Assembly (NCBI RefSeq): GCF_001669775.1
Contig: NZ_LXWK01000016.1
Coordinates: 620,001 to 684,000, forward strand
Direction of reading: 5' to 3'
Length of the DNA: 64,000 nucleotides
From: Rheinheimera sp. SA_1
GTDB lineage: Bacteria > Pseudomonadota > Gammaproteobacteria > Enterobacterales > Alteromonadaceae
Shown here: piece after piece, positions 8,459 to 18,864 of the stretch
Numbering within the stretch: the stretch's first letter is position 1
Layout: every line of letters starts with the position of its first letter
The notes under the pieces: model-generated
Seen by the model: the letters and a program-made list of their open reading frames with translations, nothing else
What the model was told of the DNA's origin: nothing
Database searches by the model: none
Position numbers and translations under genes: made by a program

Positions 8459-9474
8459 TGTTTCATTATTTATTACGCCGGTTGTTTTTACTTAGCTTTG
8501 TGTTTGTAGCGCTGACGGTATTTGCATTTAGTCTGGGATATTTATTTCCGGGAGACGTGCTGGGTAATTTCACCGGCCTTCGCAATATCAGTCCGGCAGA
8601 AGAAATTGTACTAAGGCAGCAGCTTGGTCTTGATCAAAGCTACTGGCAGCAATATATCTATTTTAATCAGCGCATTCTCGACGGAAACTGGGCGTTGTCA
8701 TTTTCCAGTCAACAAAATGTGCTGGATGAAATTATCAATGTGATGCCGGCGACACTGGAATTGGCATCGTATGCTTTGTTGTTGTCATTAATTGTTGGCA
8801 TTCCGCTAGGGATCGTCGCTGCGGTGCGCAAAGACAAATGGCTGGACAAACTGATTTCCGGTTTTGCGCTGGTCGGCTATTCAATCCCGATTTTTTGGTG
8901 GGCTTTGTTGTTGATCATGGTGTTCTCGCTGACGCTTGGCTGGCTGCCAACGTCAGGGCGGCTGAGTGTACTTTATGAAATTCCGGCACATTCTGGTTTT
9001 ATGTTGCCCGATATCTTACTTTCAAACGTGCCCTATCGCGAAGAGGCGCTGTTCGATGCGATTCGTCATTTGTTGCTGCCATCGCTAGTCCTTGCGACCT
9101 ACCCGACTACAGTGATGATCCGGTTTACCCGCGAATCAATGCTGGACGTGCTGGAGCAAAATTACATTAAAACTGCCAGAGCAAAAGGTCTGACCCGCCT
9201 GCAAGTACTGTACACGCACGGTCTGCGCAATGCCTTGCTGCCGGTGACCCGGCAAGTCGGATTGCAATTTAGTACGCTGATCACCCTGGCAATGATTACT
9301 GAAGTCATTTTTTCCTGGCCTGGTATTGGCCGCTGGCTGATTGACAGCATTTACCAACGAAATTTTCCGGCAATTCAGGGTGGATTGTTAGTCGTCTCTT
9401 CGTTGGTGATAGCAGTAAATATGTTCACTGAAATTCTGCATACACTGCTGAATCCACTGGCAAGGAAGTTCTGA
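8455..9474 (+). CDS. sapB: SapB-type ABC transporter permease
   Basis: 339 aa, DppB/OppB-type permease with about six transmembrane helices. The cytoplasmic EAA loop (ARAKGLTRLQVLYTHGLRNALLP, contacting the ATPases) lies near residue 245. The N-terminal helix is followed by a long periplasmic loop, as in the family. It pairs with SapC to form the membrane channel. Its ATG overlaps the sapA stop (ATGATG), and sapC starts 1 bp after its stop. Confidence 0.9.
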   Translation: MMFHYLLRRLFLLSFVFVALTVFAFSLGYLFPGDVLGNFTGLRNISPAEEIVLRQQLGLDQSYWQQYIYFNQRILDGNWALSFSSQQNVLDEIINVMPATLELASYALLLSLIVGIPLGIVAAVRKDKWLDKLISGFALVGYSIPIFWWALLLIMVFSLTLGWLPTSGRLSVLYEIPAHSGFMLPDILLSNVPYREEALFDAIRHLLLPSLVLATYPTTVMIRFTRESMLDVLEQNYIKTARAKGLTRLQVLYTHGLRNALLPVTRQVGLQFSTLITLAMITEVIFSWPGIGRWLIDSIYQRNFPAIQGGLLVVSSLVIAVNMFTEILHTLLNPLARKF

Positions 9475-9475
9475 G

Positions 9476-10369
9476 ATGAAAAAACTCAGACTCTATTACG
9501 AAGAACACAATAAAGGCCCGTTTAAACTGCTGTGGAAGCATTTTACCCAACAGCATTTTGCTTTTTTTGGTTTTATCACTTTGTTATTGTTGTTATTACT
9601 GGCAGTGTTGACGCCATTTTTAACACCCCATGATCCTTATCTGCAGAATTCACAACTGTTGCTGGTCCCACCCTCCTGGCAAAATTCCGGCTTGGTCTCC
9701 TACCCCTTAGGCACCGATGATTTAGGCCGTGATCTGATGTCACGCTTAATGCTTGGAACCAGTTATACCTTTGGTCTGGCGATTTTGGCGGTGCTGGGTT
9801 CACTGATCGTAGGGGTAATTCTGGGCGCACTTTCCGGGATGAGTAAAGGCGTTAAATCAAGTATTTTTAATCACTTACTGGATTTAGCGCTGACTATCCC
9901 TTCATTGTTGCTGGCCATTGTGATTGTTGCCGTGCTCGGACCAGGTTTGATGAATACCATCTGGGCCATCATGCTGGCACTGTTACCACAATTTGTGCAT
10001 GGCGTACGCAACGCCATTCAGCAACAGCTTAAACAGGATTATGTAACGGCCTATCGGCTGGATGGTGCCAGTCAACGGCAATTATTGCTGTTTGTGATTT
10101 TCCCGAATATCTGGGAGCAACTGGTGCTGATGTTTACCATGGCCTTATCGACCGCGGTACTGGATATCGCTGCGCTTGGTTTTCTGAGTATTGGCGCACA
10201 GTCACCGACGGCAGAATGGGGTAGTATGATTGCCGATTCATTGGATTCAATTTATCTGGCCCCCTGGACTGTCGCGCTACCTGGCTTGATGATTTTTGTC
10301 ACAGTGCTGGCGGTAAATCTGGTTGGTGACGGTATTCGGGTTGCGATGAAAAAACGGCGGGAAAACTGA
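9476..10369 (+). CDS. sapC: SapC-type ABC transporter permease
   Basis: 297 aa, DppC/OppC-type permease with an N-terminal cytoplasmic tail, a first helix at about residues 35-55 and a periplasmic loop containing PLGTDDLGRDLMSRL, a signature of this permease class. The EAA loop is around YRLDGASQRQLLLFVIFPN. It forms the second half of the Sap channel. The stop overlaps the sapD ATG by one base (TGATG). Confidence 0.9.
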   Translation: MKKLRLYYEEHNKGPFKLLWKHFTQQHFAFFGFITLLLLLLLAVLTPFLTPHDPYLQNSQLLLVPPSWQNSGLVSYPLGTDDLGRDLMSRLMLGTSYTFGLAILAVLGSLIVGVILGALSGMSKGVKSSIFNHLLDLALTIPSLLLAIVIVAVLGPGLMNTIWAIMLALLPQFVHGVRNAIQQQLKQDYVTAYRLDGASQRQLLLFVIFPNIWEQLVLMFTMALSTAVLDIAALGFLSIGAQSPTAEWGSMIADSLDSIYLAPWTVALPGLMIFVTVLAVNLVGDGIRVAMKKRREN

Positions 10370-11364
10370 TGCAGCTTTTGGATATTCGTAATCTTACGCT
10401 GGAATTAAGCACACCTGACGGCATGATCCGGGCGGTCGACCGGGTTAATCTGAGCTTAAAGGAAGGTGAAGTTCGTGGCCTGGTTGGCGAATCGGGCTCC
10501 GGCAAGAGCTTAATTGCTAAAGCCATCATGGGTGTATTACACGAACGCTGGAAAGTCTCGGCCGATCGTTTTAATTGGTGTGGTCAGGATTTGCTGCGCC
10601 TGCCCTACCACGAGCAACGCCGGATCATCAGCCGCGATATCGCAATGATTTATCAGGAGCCCAGTCGCAGCATGGACCCTACTTCGCCGATTGGTGAGCA
10701 GCTGGCCGAGTCAATTCCGGATCATTTGCTGGAAGGTAGCTGGTGGCAACGCGGTTCACAACGCAAAAAGCGGGCTATTGCGCTATTGCACAAAGTGGGT
10801 ATTCGCGACCATGCGGCAGTGCTCAGTAGTTATCCGTATCAGCTGTCGGAAGGCGTTTGCCAAAAAATCATGATTGCGATGGCGATTGCGAAAAATCCGA
10901 AATTGCTGATCGCCGACGAACCGACCACGGCACTGGAAAGTACTACTCAGGCGCAGTTGTTCCGATTATTGGCGAGCTTTAATCAGCTCAAAGGCACCTC
11001 GATCTTATTAATCAGCCACGAGCTGGAAACCGTTGCCCGCAACACTGATACCTTAAGCGTGCTGTATTGCGGCCAATTGGTGGAAGCTGGTGATACCGCC
11101 ACCTTGTTAAAACATCCGTTGCATCCATATACCAATGCGCTGATTAAAAGCGTACCGGAATTTCAGCCGGATCTGGGTTTTAAACAGCAACTGTATGCGC
11201 TGCATGGCAGCATTCCGACCTTGCAACATTTGCCGATTGGCTGTCGTCTTGGGCCACGTTGCCCAAATGCCCGCAAAGAATGCGTTAAAACGCCGCTGTT
11301 CGAGCGTCAGCAAAACCATTACTTCAGCTGCCATTTTCCGTTGTCGGGGAAAACCAATGAGTAA
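10369..11364 (+). CDS. sapD: SapD-type ABC transporter ATPase
   Basis: 331 aa. Walker A GESGSGKS is near residue 44 and Walker B LLIADEPTTALE near residue 180. The signature LSEGVCQK departs from LSGGQ but is normal for SapD. The C-terminal oligopeptide-transporter extension has the cysteine-bearing CRLGPRCPNARKEC segment that can hold an iron-sulfur cluster in this subfamily. It is the cytosolic partner of SapF on the SapBC permeases. In E. coli SapD also supports Trk potassium uptake, relevant to the trkH gene later in this window, though that link is only known elsewhere. Confidence 0.9.
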   Translation: MQLLDIRNLTLELSTPDGMIRAVDRVNLSLKEGEVRGLVGESGSGKSLIAKAIMGVLHERWKVSADRFNWCGQDLLRLPYHEQRRIISRDIAMIYQEPSRSMDPTSPIGEQLAESIPDHLLEGSWWQRGSQRKKRAIALLHKVGIRDHAAVLSSYPYQLSEGVCQKIMIAMAIAKNPKLLIADEPTTALESTTQAQLFRLLASFNQLKGTSILLISHELETVARNTDTLSVLYCGQLVEAGDTATLLKHPLHPYTNALIKSVPEFQPDLGFKQQLYALHGSIPTLQHLPIGCRLGPRCPNARKECVKTPLFERQQNHYFSCHFPLSGKTNE

Positions 11365-12124
11365 TCTGATTGAAGTCAAAGGCCTGAGCAAAAGCTACCA
11401 AAAAGCCCGAGGCATGTTTAGCCGCCACACCGTGCAGGCATTGTCGAATGTCAGTTTTAGCCTGGAAGCGGGTCAGACGCTCGCTATAGTTGGCGAAACC
11501 GGCTCTGGTAAAAGTACCCTGGCAAAATTGTTGGTAGGTATTGAACAACCGGACAGTGGCGAAATTCTACTGGCTGGCCAGCAACTGAACTGCGCTGATT
11601 ATCAAAAAACCAATCATTTGATCCGGTACATCTTTCAGGATGCTGCCCGCTCACTGAACCCGAATCAAAAAATCGCCGATATCCTGCATGACGTGTTGCG
11701 CTACAGTACGGTGCTTAGTGTTGAGCAGCGCGAACGTAAAATCGCCGACACGTTAAAACTGTTAGGTTTACTCAACGAGCACGGTAACTATTACCCGCAT
11801 ATGTTTTCTGGCGGCCAGTTACAACGGGTCGCACTGGCCCGAGCTTTAATTCTCGATCCGAAAATTCTCATTCTGGATGAAGCTTTAACGGCACTGGACC
11901 CGTCGTTACGGGCGCAAATCGTGAACTTGCTACTGGAGCTGCAACAAAAAACCGGCCTGGCTTATCTACTGATCACCAATCAATTGCGGTTGGTGCGCCA
12001 TATTGCCGATCAAACCTTGGTACTACATAAGGGCATAAGCCTCGATTACGGTGACACCAGCGCGGTATTTGAAAACCCTCAGCATGAGTACAGCCGTAAG
12101 CTAATGAAGAGTATTGAATATTAA
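11357..12124 (+). CDS. sapF: SapF-type ABC transporter ATPase
   Basis: 255 aa from the ATG at 11357, which overlaps the sapD stop in ATGAGTAA. A longer in-frame opening to 11195 lies wholly inside sapD and is not used. Walker A is GETGSGKST, the signature FSGGQLQRVALARAL is canonical, and Walker B is ILILDEALTALD. It is the second ATPase of the Sap importer and the last gene of pspF-sapABCDF. A strong bidirectional terminator follows 70 bp later. Confidence 0.9.
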   Translation: MSNLIEVKGLSKSYQKARGMFSRHTVQALSNVSFSLEAGQTLAIVGETGSGKSTLAKLLVGIEQPDSGEILLAGQQLNCADYQKTNHLIRYIFQDAARSLNPNQKIADILHDVLRYSTVLSVEQRERKIADTLKLLGLLNEHGNYYPHMFSGGQLQRVALARALILDPKILILDEALTALDPSLRAQIVNLLLELQQKTGLAYLLITNQLRLVRHIADQTLVLHKGISLDYGDTSAVFENPQHEYSRKLMKSIEY

Positions 12125-12193
12125 TTTGTATCGCCCCAGCGGTAGCGAGTTAGCTTGCTCATTTCCCTTTGTTAAAGCCTGAGTCTTAAAAAC

Positions 12194-12220
12194 AAAACCC
12201 CGCCAATTGGCGGGGTTTTT
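12194..12220. terminator. Bidirectional intrinsic terminator between sapF and ppiD
   Basis: A perfect palindrome: AAAACCCCGCC, loop AATT, GGCGGGGTTTT, then one more T. The A-run on one side and T-run on the other let it end both the rightward sap transcript and the leftward ppiD transcript. Confidence 0.93.
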
Positions 12221-12250
12221 ATGCAAGCGATGCTTTATAACCTTTCAGGT

Positions 12251-14167
12251 TTAAAGATCCTGACTGGTCATTGCCGGTAAATTCCGGACAATTTCAGCCT
12301 GTTGCTTTAATGCTTCCTGCACTGCGATAAAATGTTGCTGGCCGATTTGCTGGGCAAACTGCTCCAGCTCGGCTGCTGCTGGCTCGGCAGTAGATGGTAC
12401 ATCTGTCACTTTCGTCACTAATACCAGTGAAACGTCACCAGATGCCAGCGCCGCAGTTCCGGCAGAGATTGGCTTAGTTGCGACTGGTTTTGGCAATTCG
12501 AAGGCTTTGGTTCTGATTTCTGCATCCAAAGCACCACCAAAACGCGGCGTGGCAGCTGCTGTTTGCAACGTCAGCTTTTCAGCGGCAATTAACTCACGAA
12601 TGTCTTTACCTTCGTTAAATTGTGCCAGCAGTGCATCGGCTTTTGCCGTCGCCAGAGTGTTACTCTCTTTGGCAACCACTGCAGCTTGTACCTGAGCTTT
12701 CACTTCTTCCAGAGTTTTCACTTTCTCTGGTAAATGCTCAACTAACCGGGCAACGATTACATGTTGTGGCGCAAGTTCAATCACTTCAGTGTTTGTACCA
12801 GCACTAATAAATTCATCACCAAACACTGTATCGAGGAATTTCGGCAGGGCGAATGGTGCAACTGCGGTTTCACGAGAGAATAACGGCATGACTTTTACAG
12901 TGCTGTTAATTGCAGTCGCCGCTTCTTCTAAATTGTCGGCGATTTCAAAACTAACCTCGGCCAGCTTCTGCTGTAAATCGGCGAATTGCTCAGCAGCTTT
13001 TTCTTGTTGTACCGCTTCGGTAATTGCAGCACGAACTTCTGATAAAGGCTTGACGGTGCCAGCTTCAATTTCGGTCAGCTTGATTACATGGTAACCGAAG
13101 GATGTTTTAACCACACCTGACAAATCACCAGCTTTGGCCAGCGCATATACGGCATTTTCAAATTCAGGTTCCATCACGTCTTTGGTAATAAAATCTAAAT
13201 CACCGCCATTTTCCGCTGAAACAGTGTCGGCTGAATGTTGCTTGGCCAAGGCGGCGAAATCAGCACCTTGCTGCAGCTGCTTTAACAAATCTTCAGCTTT
13301 AGCAGCAACCGCTTTATCTTCTTCTGCTGATTCCAACAGGATATGCGATACCCGACGACGTTCTTCAGTAGAATAACGGGCGGACTGCGCCTGATAATAA
13401 GCTTCAACATCAGCGTCAGTAACTTTAATGGTGCTGGCTAAATCAGTACCTTTAAGCTCGACATACTGCAGCGAAACTTGTTCCGGTGTCGCGTAGCTGC
13501 TTTGGTTTAACTGGTAATATTCAGCCAGTTTTTCGTCTGTGACTGCAACGGCCGCTGCAAAATCGGCAGCTTTTAACACTGCATATTCGATGTCGCGGTT
13601 TTGTTGTTGTAAAGACATCAAACTGCGCATTTCACCAGGCAGCGCAAACTCAGAACCGGCGACACCCACCATAAATTGGTTACGCACAAACTGCTCACGC
13701 AGGATGTCGCGGAATTTATTCGGGGTTAAATTGTTTTGACGCAATAATGCCAGGTAACGGTCATTGTTAAAGGTACCCTCTAACTGGAATTCCTGCATTT
13801 GCGTGATGGTTTTGATCAGCAAGTCATCGCTGATTTGCAAACCCAGTGTGTCGCTTTGTTGTTTAATCAGGGTTTCACCGATTAAGCGCTCCAGCACTGA
13901 ATTGCGGAAGTTGTTCATATACTGTGGATCAGCGGCCAAAGTGGCAAACATCTCGCCAAATTGCTGCTCCATTCTGCCACGCTCGGTCTGAAGGCTTTCT
14001 TCAAACTTAGTCCGGCTGATTTCTTCGCCATTGACCACCGCAACCGCCTGGTCGCCGGTGTTGCCAAAGTAGCTGCTAACGCCGGATACGGCGAATGTCA
14101 GGATTACCAGACCCAGAATGACCTGAGCGACTATCCCTTTTGAACCTTCTCTGATCTTTTCTAACAT
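12251..14167 (-). CDS. ppiD: Periplasmic folding chaperone PpiD
   Basis: 638 aa. A short cytoplasmic tail is followed by one transmembrane anchor (about residues 13-33). Then come a SurA-like N-terminal chaperone region, a parvulin-type rotamase domain (about 265-355, starting RRVSHILLE) and a C-terminal region. PpiD is anchored in the inner membrane and helps newly exported proteins leave the SecYEG translocon. Enteric PpiD has little or no isomerase activity. It sits after hupB, as in many gammaproteobacteria, with a terminator separating the two. Confidence 0.93.
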   Translation of the reverse strand: MLEKIREGSKGIVAQVILGLVILTFAVSGVSSYFGNTGDQAVAVVNGEEISRTKFEESLQTERGRMEQQFGEMFATLAADPQYMNNFRNSVLERLIGETLIKQQSDTLGLQISDDLLIKTITQMQEFQLEGTFNNDRYLALLRQNNLTPNKFRDILREQFVRNQFMVGVAGSEFALPGEMRSLMSLQQQNRDIEYAVLKAADFAAAVAVTDEKLAEYYQLNQSSYATPEQVSLQYVELKGTDLASTIKVTDADVEAYYQAQSARYSTEERRRVSHILLESAEEDKAVAAKAEDLLKQLQQGADFAALAKQHSADTVSAENGGDLDFITKDVMEPEFENAVYALAKAGDLSGVVKTSFGYHVIKLTEIEAGTVKPLSEVRAAITEAVQQEKAAEQFADLQQKLAEVSFEIADNLEEAATAINSTVKVMPLFSRETAVAPFALPKFLDTVFGDEFISAGTNTEVIELAPQHVIVARLVEHLPEKVKTLEEVKAQVQAAVVAKESNTLATAKADALLAQFNEGKDIRELIAAEKLTLQTAAATPRFGGALDAEIRTKAFELPKPVATKPISAGTAALASGDVSLVLVTKVTDVPSTAEPAAAELEQFAQQIGQQHFIAVQEALKQQAEIVRNLPAMTSQDL

Positions 14168-14204
14168 GCTTGCTTCTTCTCTTATAACGGCAAAATGCTG
14201 GCTT

Positions 14205-14233
14205 AAAAAAAAAGCGCATCTTAACAGATGCGC
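14205..14233 (-). terminator. Intrinsic terminator after hupB
   Basis: On the minus strand, arms GCGCATC and GATGCGC (14227-14233 and 14214-14220) close a 6-nt loop and are followed by nine T. It lies 140 bp beyond the hupB stop and 38 bp before the ppiD ATG, so it should insulate ppiD from hupB transcription. Confidence 0.85.
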
Positions 14234-14372
14234 CTTTCTTATAGAAGCTGTAACGGAACTCTTGCTACCTGCTGCTCAGAAGAACTGTGTCAGCGGTTTT
14301 GATTGACGAAGGTCAACCAGAATTCTTTTTAAGCTTTGCGACTGCACCAGCGCGCCGGCACAGTTTGCAAGT

Positions 14373-14645
14373 TTAGTTTACGCTGTCTTTTAACGCTTTA
14401 CCTGGCTTGAACGAAGGGATCTTCGCAGAAGCGATTTGGATAGTTTCACCAGTTTGTGGGTTACGGCCAGTACGGGCTGCGCGCTCACGTACTGCGAAAG
14501 TGCCAAAACCAACCAGAGCAACTGAATCACCTTCTTTTAAAGCTTCAGTAACGGCTTCGATGAACGCGTCAAGAGAACGACCCGCTGCCGCTTTAGAAAT
14601 GTCTGCACCAGCAGCAATTTTGTCGATAAGTTGAGACTTGTTCAC
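14373..14645 (-). CDS. hupB: DNA-binding protein HU-beta
   Basis: 90 aa, a full-length HU protein: [22 protein letters not shown] at the start and the DNA-contacting beta-arm with GRNPQTGE near residues 60-68. HU bends and compacts chromosomal DNA as a dimer. The start codon is GTG (14643-14645) preceded by a strong AAGGGG site; a GTG start is common for hupB. It is located between lon and ppiD, the usual gammaproteobacterial order. Confidence 0.96.
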   Translation of the reverse strand: MNKSQLIDKIAAGADISKAAAGRSLDAFIEAVTEALKEGDSVALVGFGTFAVRERAARTGRNPQTGETIQIASAKIPSFKPGKALKDSVN

Positions 14646-14716
14646 AATATCATCCCCTTCAATTGTTATTATTTTCTACAACCAAATTGTAAGTACATTT
14701 TTGTAATGTCGGCATT

Positions 14717-14745
14717 GTTATATCAAGCATCCGAAATGCTTGCAA
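14717..14745 (-). promoter_or_regulatory. Sigma-70 promoter of hupB
   Basis: On the minus strand TTGCAA, a 17-bp spacer and TATAAC lie about 72 bp upstream of the hupB GTG. Spacing is ideal and four of six bases in each hexamer or better match consensus. The spacer contains a small inverted repeat (AAGCAT-TTCGG-ATGCTT). Confidence 0.65.
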
Positions 14746-14786
14746 GCACAAATACAATGGACTTGAAAATTTCCTTGCGTCTCGCT

Positions 14787-14807
14787 AGCCCTTGTCGCAC
14801 AAGGGCT
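14787..14807. repeat. Perfect hairpin between lon and hupB
   Basis: AGCCCTTG and CAAGGGCT are 8-bp arms around TCGCA, 50 bp past the lon stop. There is no adjacent T-run, so it is either a weak or processed 3' end of the lon mRNA or a dyad upstream of the hupB promoter. Confidence 0.5.
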
Positions 14808-14856
14808 GCAACGAAACTGCCCCTAAATTAGCACAGCCTGCGTAATTGAAAAGCCC

Positions 14857-17253
14857 CTAAACCACATTTTTTTGGGTTTTTTTCGCTTTTACGCTGCTTT
14901 TTTCCACATTTACCACAGACATACCGGTCGGCGGCTCTTGCAGCGCAAATTCAAGCACCTGATCTATCCACTGTACCGGACAAATTTCGATGTCGCCTTT
15001 GACGTTATCCGGAATGTCTTTTAAATCACGGACGTTATCATGCGGGATTAATACGCGTTTAATACCACCACGATGGGCCGCCAGTAATTTCTCTTTCAGG
15101 CCACCAATCGGTAAGACTTCACCACGCAAGGTGATTTCGCCGGTCATCGCCACATCAGCGCGCACCGGATTACCGGTTAAAGCTGAAACTAATGCCGTCA
15201 CCATCGCAATACCTGCACTTGGGCCATCTTTAGGCGTAGCGCCTTCCGGCACGTGAATGTGAATATCACGTTTTTCGTAAAAATCTTCATTGATACGCAG
15301 CGTTTCAGCACGGCTTCTGACCACTGTCATGGCGGCCTGAATCGACTCTTTCATCACGTCGCCGAGAGATCCAGTGTGCGTAAGCTTGCCTTTACCAACC
15401 ACTGCAGCAGCTTCAATCGTCAATAAATCACCGCCGACCGATGTCCAGGCCAGACCTGTTACCTGCCCAATACGATTACTGTCTTCGGCTTTGCCATAGT
15501 CAAAACGTTGCACGCCTAAGAACTCTTCCAGGTTATTCTGGTTAATCACCACGGTTTTCACCGTGGAATCGAGCAGAATTTTCTTCACTGCTTTACGGCA
15601 AAGTTTTGAAACTTCCCGCTCCAGGCTTCGAACACCGGCTTCACGGGTGTAATATCGAATGATGCCGACGATGGCACTATCTTCGATACTAATTTCGCCT
15701 TTTTTCAAACCATTGCGTTCAATTTGTTTATTAATCAAATGCTGTTTGGCGATATTTAGTTTTTCATCTTCGGTATAACCGGCCAGCCGAATCACTTCCA
15801 TCCGATCTAACAAAGCTTCCGGAATGTTCAGACTGTTACTGGTCGCGAAAAACATCACGTCTGATAAGTCGTAATCAACTTCCAGGTAATGATCGCTAAA
15901 GGCCGAATTCTGCTCCGGATCCAGCACTTCTAATAAAGCTGCGGCAGGGTCACCACGAAAATCTGATGCCATCTTATCGATTTCATCTAGTAAAAACAGT
16001 GGGTTACGCACACCGACTTTGGCCATTTTCTGGATGATTTTGCCCGGCATCGAACCAATGTAAGTACGGCGGTGACCGCGAATCTCAGCTTCATCACGAA
16101 CGCCGCCTAATGCCATCCGCACATACTTACGGCCTGTCGCTTTAGCAACTGATTGGCCTAACGAGGTTTTACCAACGCCAGGAGGACCAACTAAACACAA
16201 AATCGGGCCTTTAAGTTTATTCACGCGCTGTTGCACCGCAAGATACTCAAGGATCCGCTCTTTGACTTTATCCAGACCATAATGGTCTGAATTGAGAATT
16301 TCTTCGGCCAGCGCCAGATTTTTTTTCACCTTGGAGCGTTGCTTCCATGGCACTTGCGTTAACCACTCGATATAAGAACGCACCACTGTAGCTTCCGCCG
16401 ACATCGGTGACATCATTTTCAGCTTGCTAAGCTCGGCCGAAGCTTTGGTTTTGGCTTCTTCCGGCATTTGTGCCGATTCAATTTTACGATTGATGGCTTC
16501 AAATTCGTCCGGCGCATCATCCAGCTCACCCAGCTCGCGCTGAATGGCTTTCATTTGTTCGTTGAGGTAATACTCGCGCTGGCTTTTTTCCATCTGCTTT
16601 TTGACACGACCACGAATGCGACGCTCCACCTGCAGGATGTCGATTTCGCTTTCCATCATCGCCATCAGGAATTCCAGACGCTCGGTGACATCGATGATTT
16701 CCAGCACTTTTTGTTTGTCATCAATTTTCAGCGGCATATGCGCGGCCATGGTATCAGCCAGGCGTGCAGCGTCATCAATACCAGATAAGGCGGTCAAAAC
16801 TTCCGGCGGAATTTTTTTGTTGAGCTTGATGTAACCTTCAAACTGGCCGACCGCTGAGCGCAGAAACACTTCCTGCTCGCGGCTATCCATGTCCGGCGAA
16901 GTAACCACTTCGACATTGGCCATAAACAGCTCGTCAGTTTCAGTGAAGTTGACAAGTTTGGCGCGACGGCCACCTTCCACCAGCACTTTAACGGTACCAT
17001 CGGGCAGCTTCAACAGTTGCAGAATAGTGGCGACAGTACCCACCCGGTACAAGTCAGCTTCGGCCGGATCGTCCAGCGTGGCATCTTTTTGCGCGACTAA
17101 GAAAATTTGCTTTTCGTTGTCCATCGCAGCATCAAGGCATTTTATAGATTTCGCCCGCCCGACAAACAATGGAATTACCATGTGGGGATAGACGACAACA
17201 TCGCGTAATGCCAGAACCGGCATATGCAAACGTTCGACTGTTGCTTCTGTCAT
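14857..17253 (-). CDS. lon: ATP-dependent protease La (Lon)
   Basis: 798 aa, close to the E. coli length. It has an N-terminal substrate-recognition domain, an AAA+ domain with Walker [12 protein letters not shown] and Walker [11 protein letters not shown], and a C-terminal Ser-Lys protease domain with the catalytic serine in [11 protein letters not shown] (about residue 680) and the lysine in [10 protein letters not shown]. Lon degrades misfolded and regulatory proteins in the cytosol. It lies downstream of clpX with its own heat-shock promoter. The C-terminal tail is lysine-rich. Confidence 0.97.
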   Translation of the reverse strand: MTEATVERLHMPVLALRDVVVYPHMVIPLFVGRAKSIKCLDAAMDNEKQIFLVAQKDATLDDPAEADLYRVGTVATILQLLKLPDGTVKVLVEGGRRAKLVNFTETDELFMANVEVVTSPDMDSREQEVFLRSAVGQFEGYIKLNKKIPPEVLTALSGIDDAARLADTMAAHMPLKIDDKQKVLEIIDVTERLEFLMAMMESEIDILQVERRIRGRVKKQMEKSQREYYLNEQMKAIQRELGELDDAPDEFEAINRKIESAQMPEEAKTKASAELSKLKMMSPMSAEATVVRSYIEWLTQVPWKQRSKVKKNLALAEEILNSDHYGLDKVKERILEYLAVQQRVNKLKGPILCLVGPPGVGKTSLGQSVAKATGRKYVRMALGGVRDEAEIRGHRRTYIGSMPGKIIQKMAKVGVRNPLFLLDEIDKMASDFRGDPAAALLEVLDPEQNSAFSDHYLEVDYDLSDVMFFATSNSLNIPEALLDRMEVIRLAGYTEDEKLNIAKQHLINKQIERNGLKKGEISIEDSAIVGIIRYYTREAGVRSLEREVSKLCRKAVKKILLDSTVKTVVINQNNLEEFLGVQRFDYGKAEDSNRIGQVTGLAWTSVGGDLLTIEAAAVVGKGKLTHTGSLGDVMKESIQAAMTVVRSRAETLRINEDFYEKRDIHIHVPEGATPKDGPSAGIAMVTALVSALTGNPVRADVAMTGEITLRGEVLPIGGLKEKLLAAHRGGIKRVLIPHDNVRDLKDIPDNVKGDIEICPVQWIDQVLEFALQEPPTGMSVVNVEKSSVKAKKTQKNVV

Positions 17254-17296
17254 TCAATCTCTCTCGAATTAGTTACTGCAGGCGTGAATATCTGAG

Positions 17297-17324
17297 TATA
17301 TGGGGTCAGGATCTGTCACTTCAA
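17297..17324 (-). promoter_or_regulatory. Sigma-32 heat-shock promoter of lon
   Basis: On the minus strand TTGAA (17320-17324), a 14-bp spacer and CCCCATATA (17297-17305) match the RpoH pattern TTGAA-N13-15-CCCCAT. The predicted start lies about 35-40 bp upstream of the lon ATG. Placement and near-perfect fit make this a confident call, in line with lon being a heat-shock gene in other gammaproteobacteria. Confidence 0.8.
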
Positions 17325-17484
17325 TGCACCTGCTGAAAAAATGCTGGCAAAACATTAGGCTCTGTTAACCACTTAGGTATTTCTGGTTGGAAAGCCACTT
17401 TGCGGCACTGTTTTTTCTTGCCGAAAACCACTTCCACTAAGGGATACGGCTTTTTGGCAGTTTTTGTTCATCAGCACAGCGATC

Positions 17485-17509
17485 AAAAAAGGAGCCGAAG
17501 CTCCTTTTT
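17485..17509 (-). terminator. Intrinsic terminator after clpX
   Basis: On the minus strand, GGAGC-TTCG-GCTCC with a UUCG-type tetraloop is followed by six T, starting 8 bp past the clpX stop. Its flanking A-run means it could also work on the other strand, but no rightward gene needs it. Confidence 0.9.
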
Positions 17510-17516
17510 ATCTGGT

Positions 17517-18797
17517 TCAGTGTGATTCTGCCACCGCTTTTTCCGGATTTTCATAAATCAGGATTGGCTGCGATTCACCACGAATGACGGTTTCGTCAAT
17601 CACCACCTTGCTGACATCCTGCATTGATGGCAGCTCGTACATGGTATCAAGCAATACGCCTTCCAGGATTGAACGTAAACCACGGGCACCAGTTTTACGC
17701 TCCATCGCTTTTTGCGCAATGGCTTTAAGCGCATCTTCGCGGAACTCAAGTTCAACGTCTTCCATCTGGAATAAAGCGGCAAACTGTTTCACCAGCGCAT
17801 TTTTTGGCTGACTTAAAATTTGCATCAAGGCTGCTAAATCCAGTTCTGTCAGAGTTGCCAGCACCGGTAAACGGCCGATAAATTCCGGAATTAAACCGAA
17901 TTTCACCAAATCCTCCGGTTCAACATCACGGAAACTTTCGGTCAAAGAACGATTTGATTCTTTGCTTTTTACTTCAGCACCAAAACCGATACTGGAGCCT
18001 TTGGCACTGCGTTGCTCGATAATTTTATCAAGGCCGGCAAAAGCACCACCACAAATAAACAGAATTTTCGAAGTATCCACTTGCAGGAATTCCTGCTGTG
18101 GATGTTTCCGGCCACCTTGCGGCGGAACCGAAGCAATAGTGCCTTCAATCAGTTTTAACAGCGCTTGCTGTACACCTTCACCTGACACATCACGGGTGAT
18201 TGATGGGTTCTCTGATTTACGGGAAATTTTGTCAATTTCATCGATGTAGACAATACCGCGTTGGGCTTTTTCGACATCGTAGTCGCACTTTTGCAGCAAC
18301 TTCTGAATGATATTTTCGACGTCTTCACCAACATAACCGGCTTCGGTTAACGTCGTCGCGTCGGCCATGGTGAATGGCACATCCAGTAAACGCGCTAAAG
18401 TTTCTGCAAGCAGCGTTTTACCGCTACCAGTTGGACCAATCAGCAAAATGTTACTTTTGCCCAGTTCAACATCTTGTTTGTGGGTGCTGGTGCGTAACCG
18501 TTTGTAATGGTTGTACACTGCAACTGCCAGAACTTTTTTCGCATGTTCCTGGCCAATGACATAGTCATCCAGATGGGTGCGGATTTCGCGTGGCGTCGGT
18601 AATTTATTACCATCGCGCTTCGGCGAAATGTCTTTAATTTCTTCACGGATAATGTCGTTGCACAGGTCAACGCATTCATCACAAATATACACCTGTGGAC
18701 CTGCGATCAACTTACGCACTTCGTGCTGTGATTTGCCACAAAATGAGCAATACAACAGTTTGCTGCTTTTGTCGCCGTCGGTGCGGTGATCAGACAT
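17517..18797 (-). CDS. clpX: ClpX, unfoldase subunit of ClpXP
   Basis: 426 aa from the ATG at 18795-18797 (AGAGGTAG site upstream). The N-terminal zinc-binding domain has the four cysteines in CSFCGKS and CDECVDLC. The AAA+ module has Walker A GPTGSGKT, Walker [10 protein letters not shown], and GGRKHPQQ near the pore-loop region. A ClpP-docking loop is expected in the middle of the protein; I read IGF within SIGFGAE. ClpX unfolds tagged proteins and feeds them to ClpP. The frame stays open upstream to 18914, but that stretch is the foldback element and not coding. Confidence 0.96.
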   Translation of the reverse strand: MSDHRTDGDKSSKLLYCSFCGKSQHEVRKLIAGPQVYICDECVDLCNDIIREEIKDISPKRDGNKLPTPREIRTHLDDYVIGQEHAKKVLAVAVYNHYKRLRTSTHKQDVELGKSNILLIGPTGSGKTLLAETLARLLDVPFTMADATTLTEAGYVGEDVENIIQKLLQKCDYDVEKAQRGIVYIDEIDKISRKSENPSITRDVSGEGVQQALLKLIEGTIASVPPQGGRKHPQQEFLQVDTSKILFICGGAFAGLDKIIEQRSAKGSSIGFGAEVKSKESNRSLTESFRDVEPEDLVKFGLIPEFIGRLPVLATLTELDLAALMQILSQPKNALVKQFAALFQMEDVELEFREDALKAIAQKAMERKTGARGLRSILEGVLLDTMYELPSMQDVSKVVIDETVIRGESQPILIYENPEKAVAESH

Positions 18798-18864
18798 GGA
18801 ACTACCTCTTTCACGTTGCAATGGTCGTTTCCTTCCGACCACCGCCAATTCAATTGTGAAGCAC

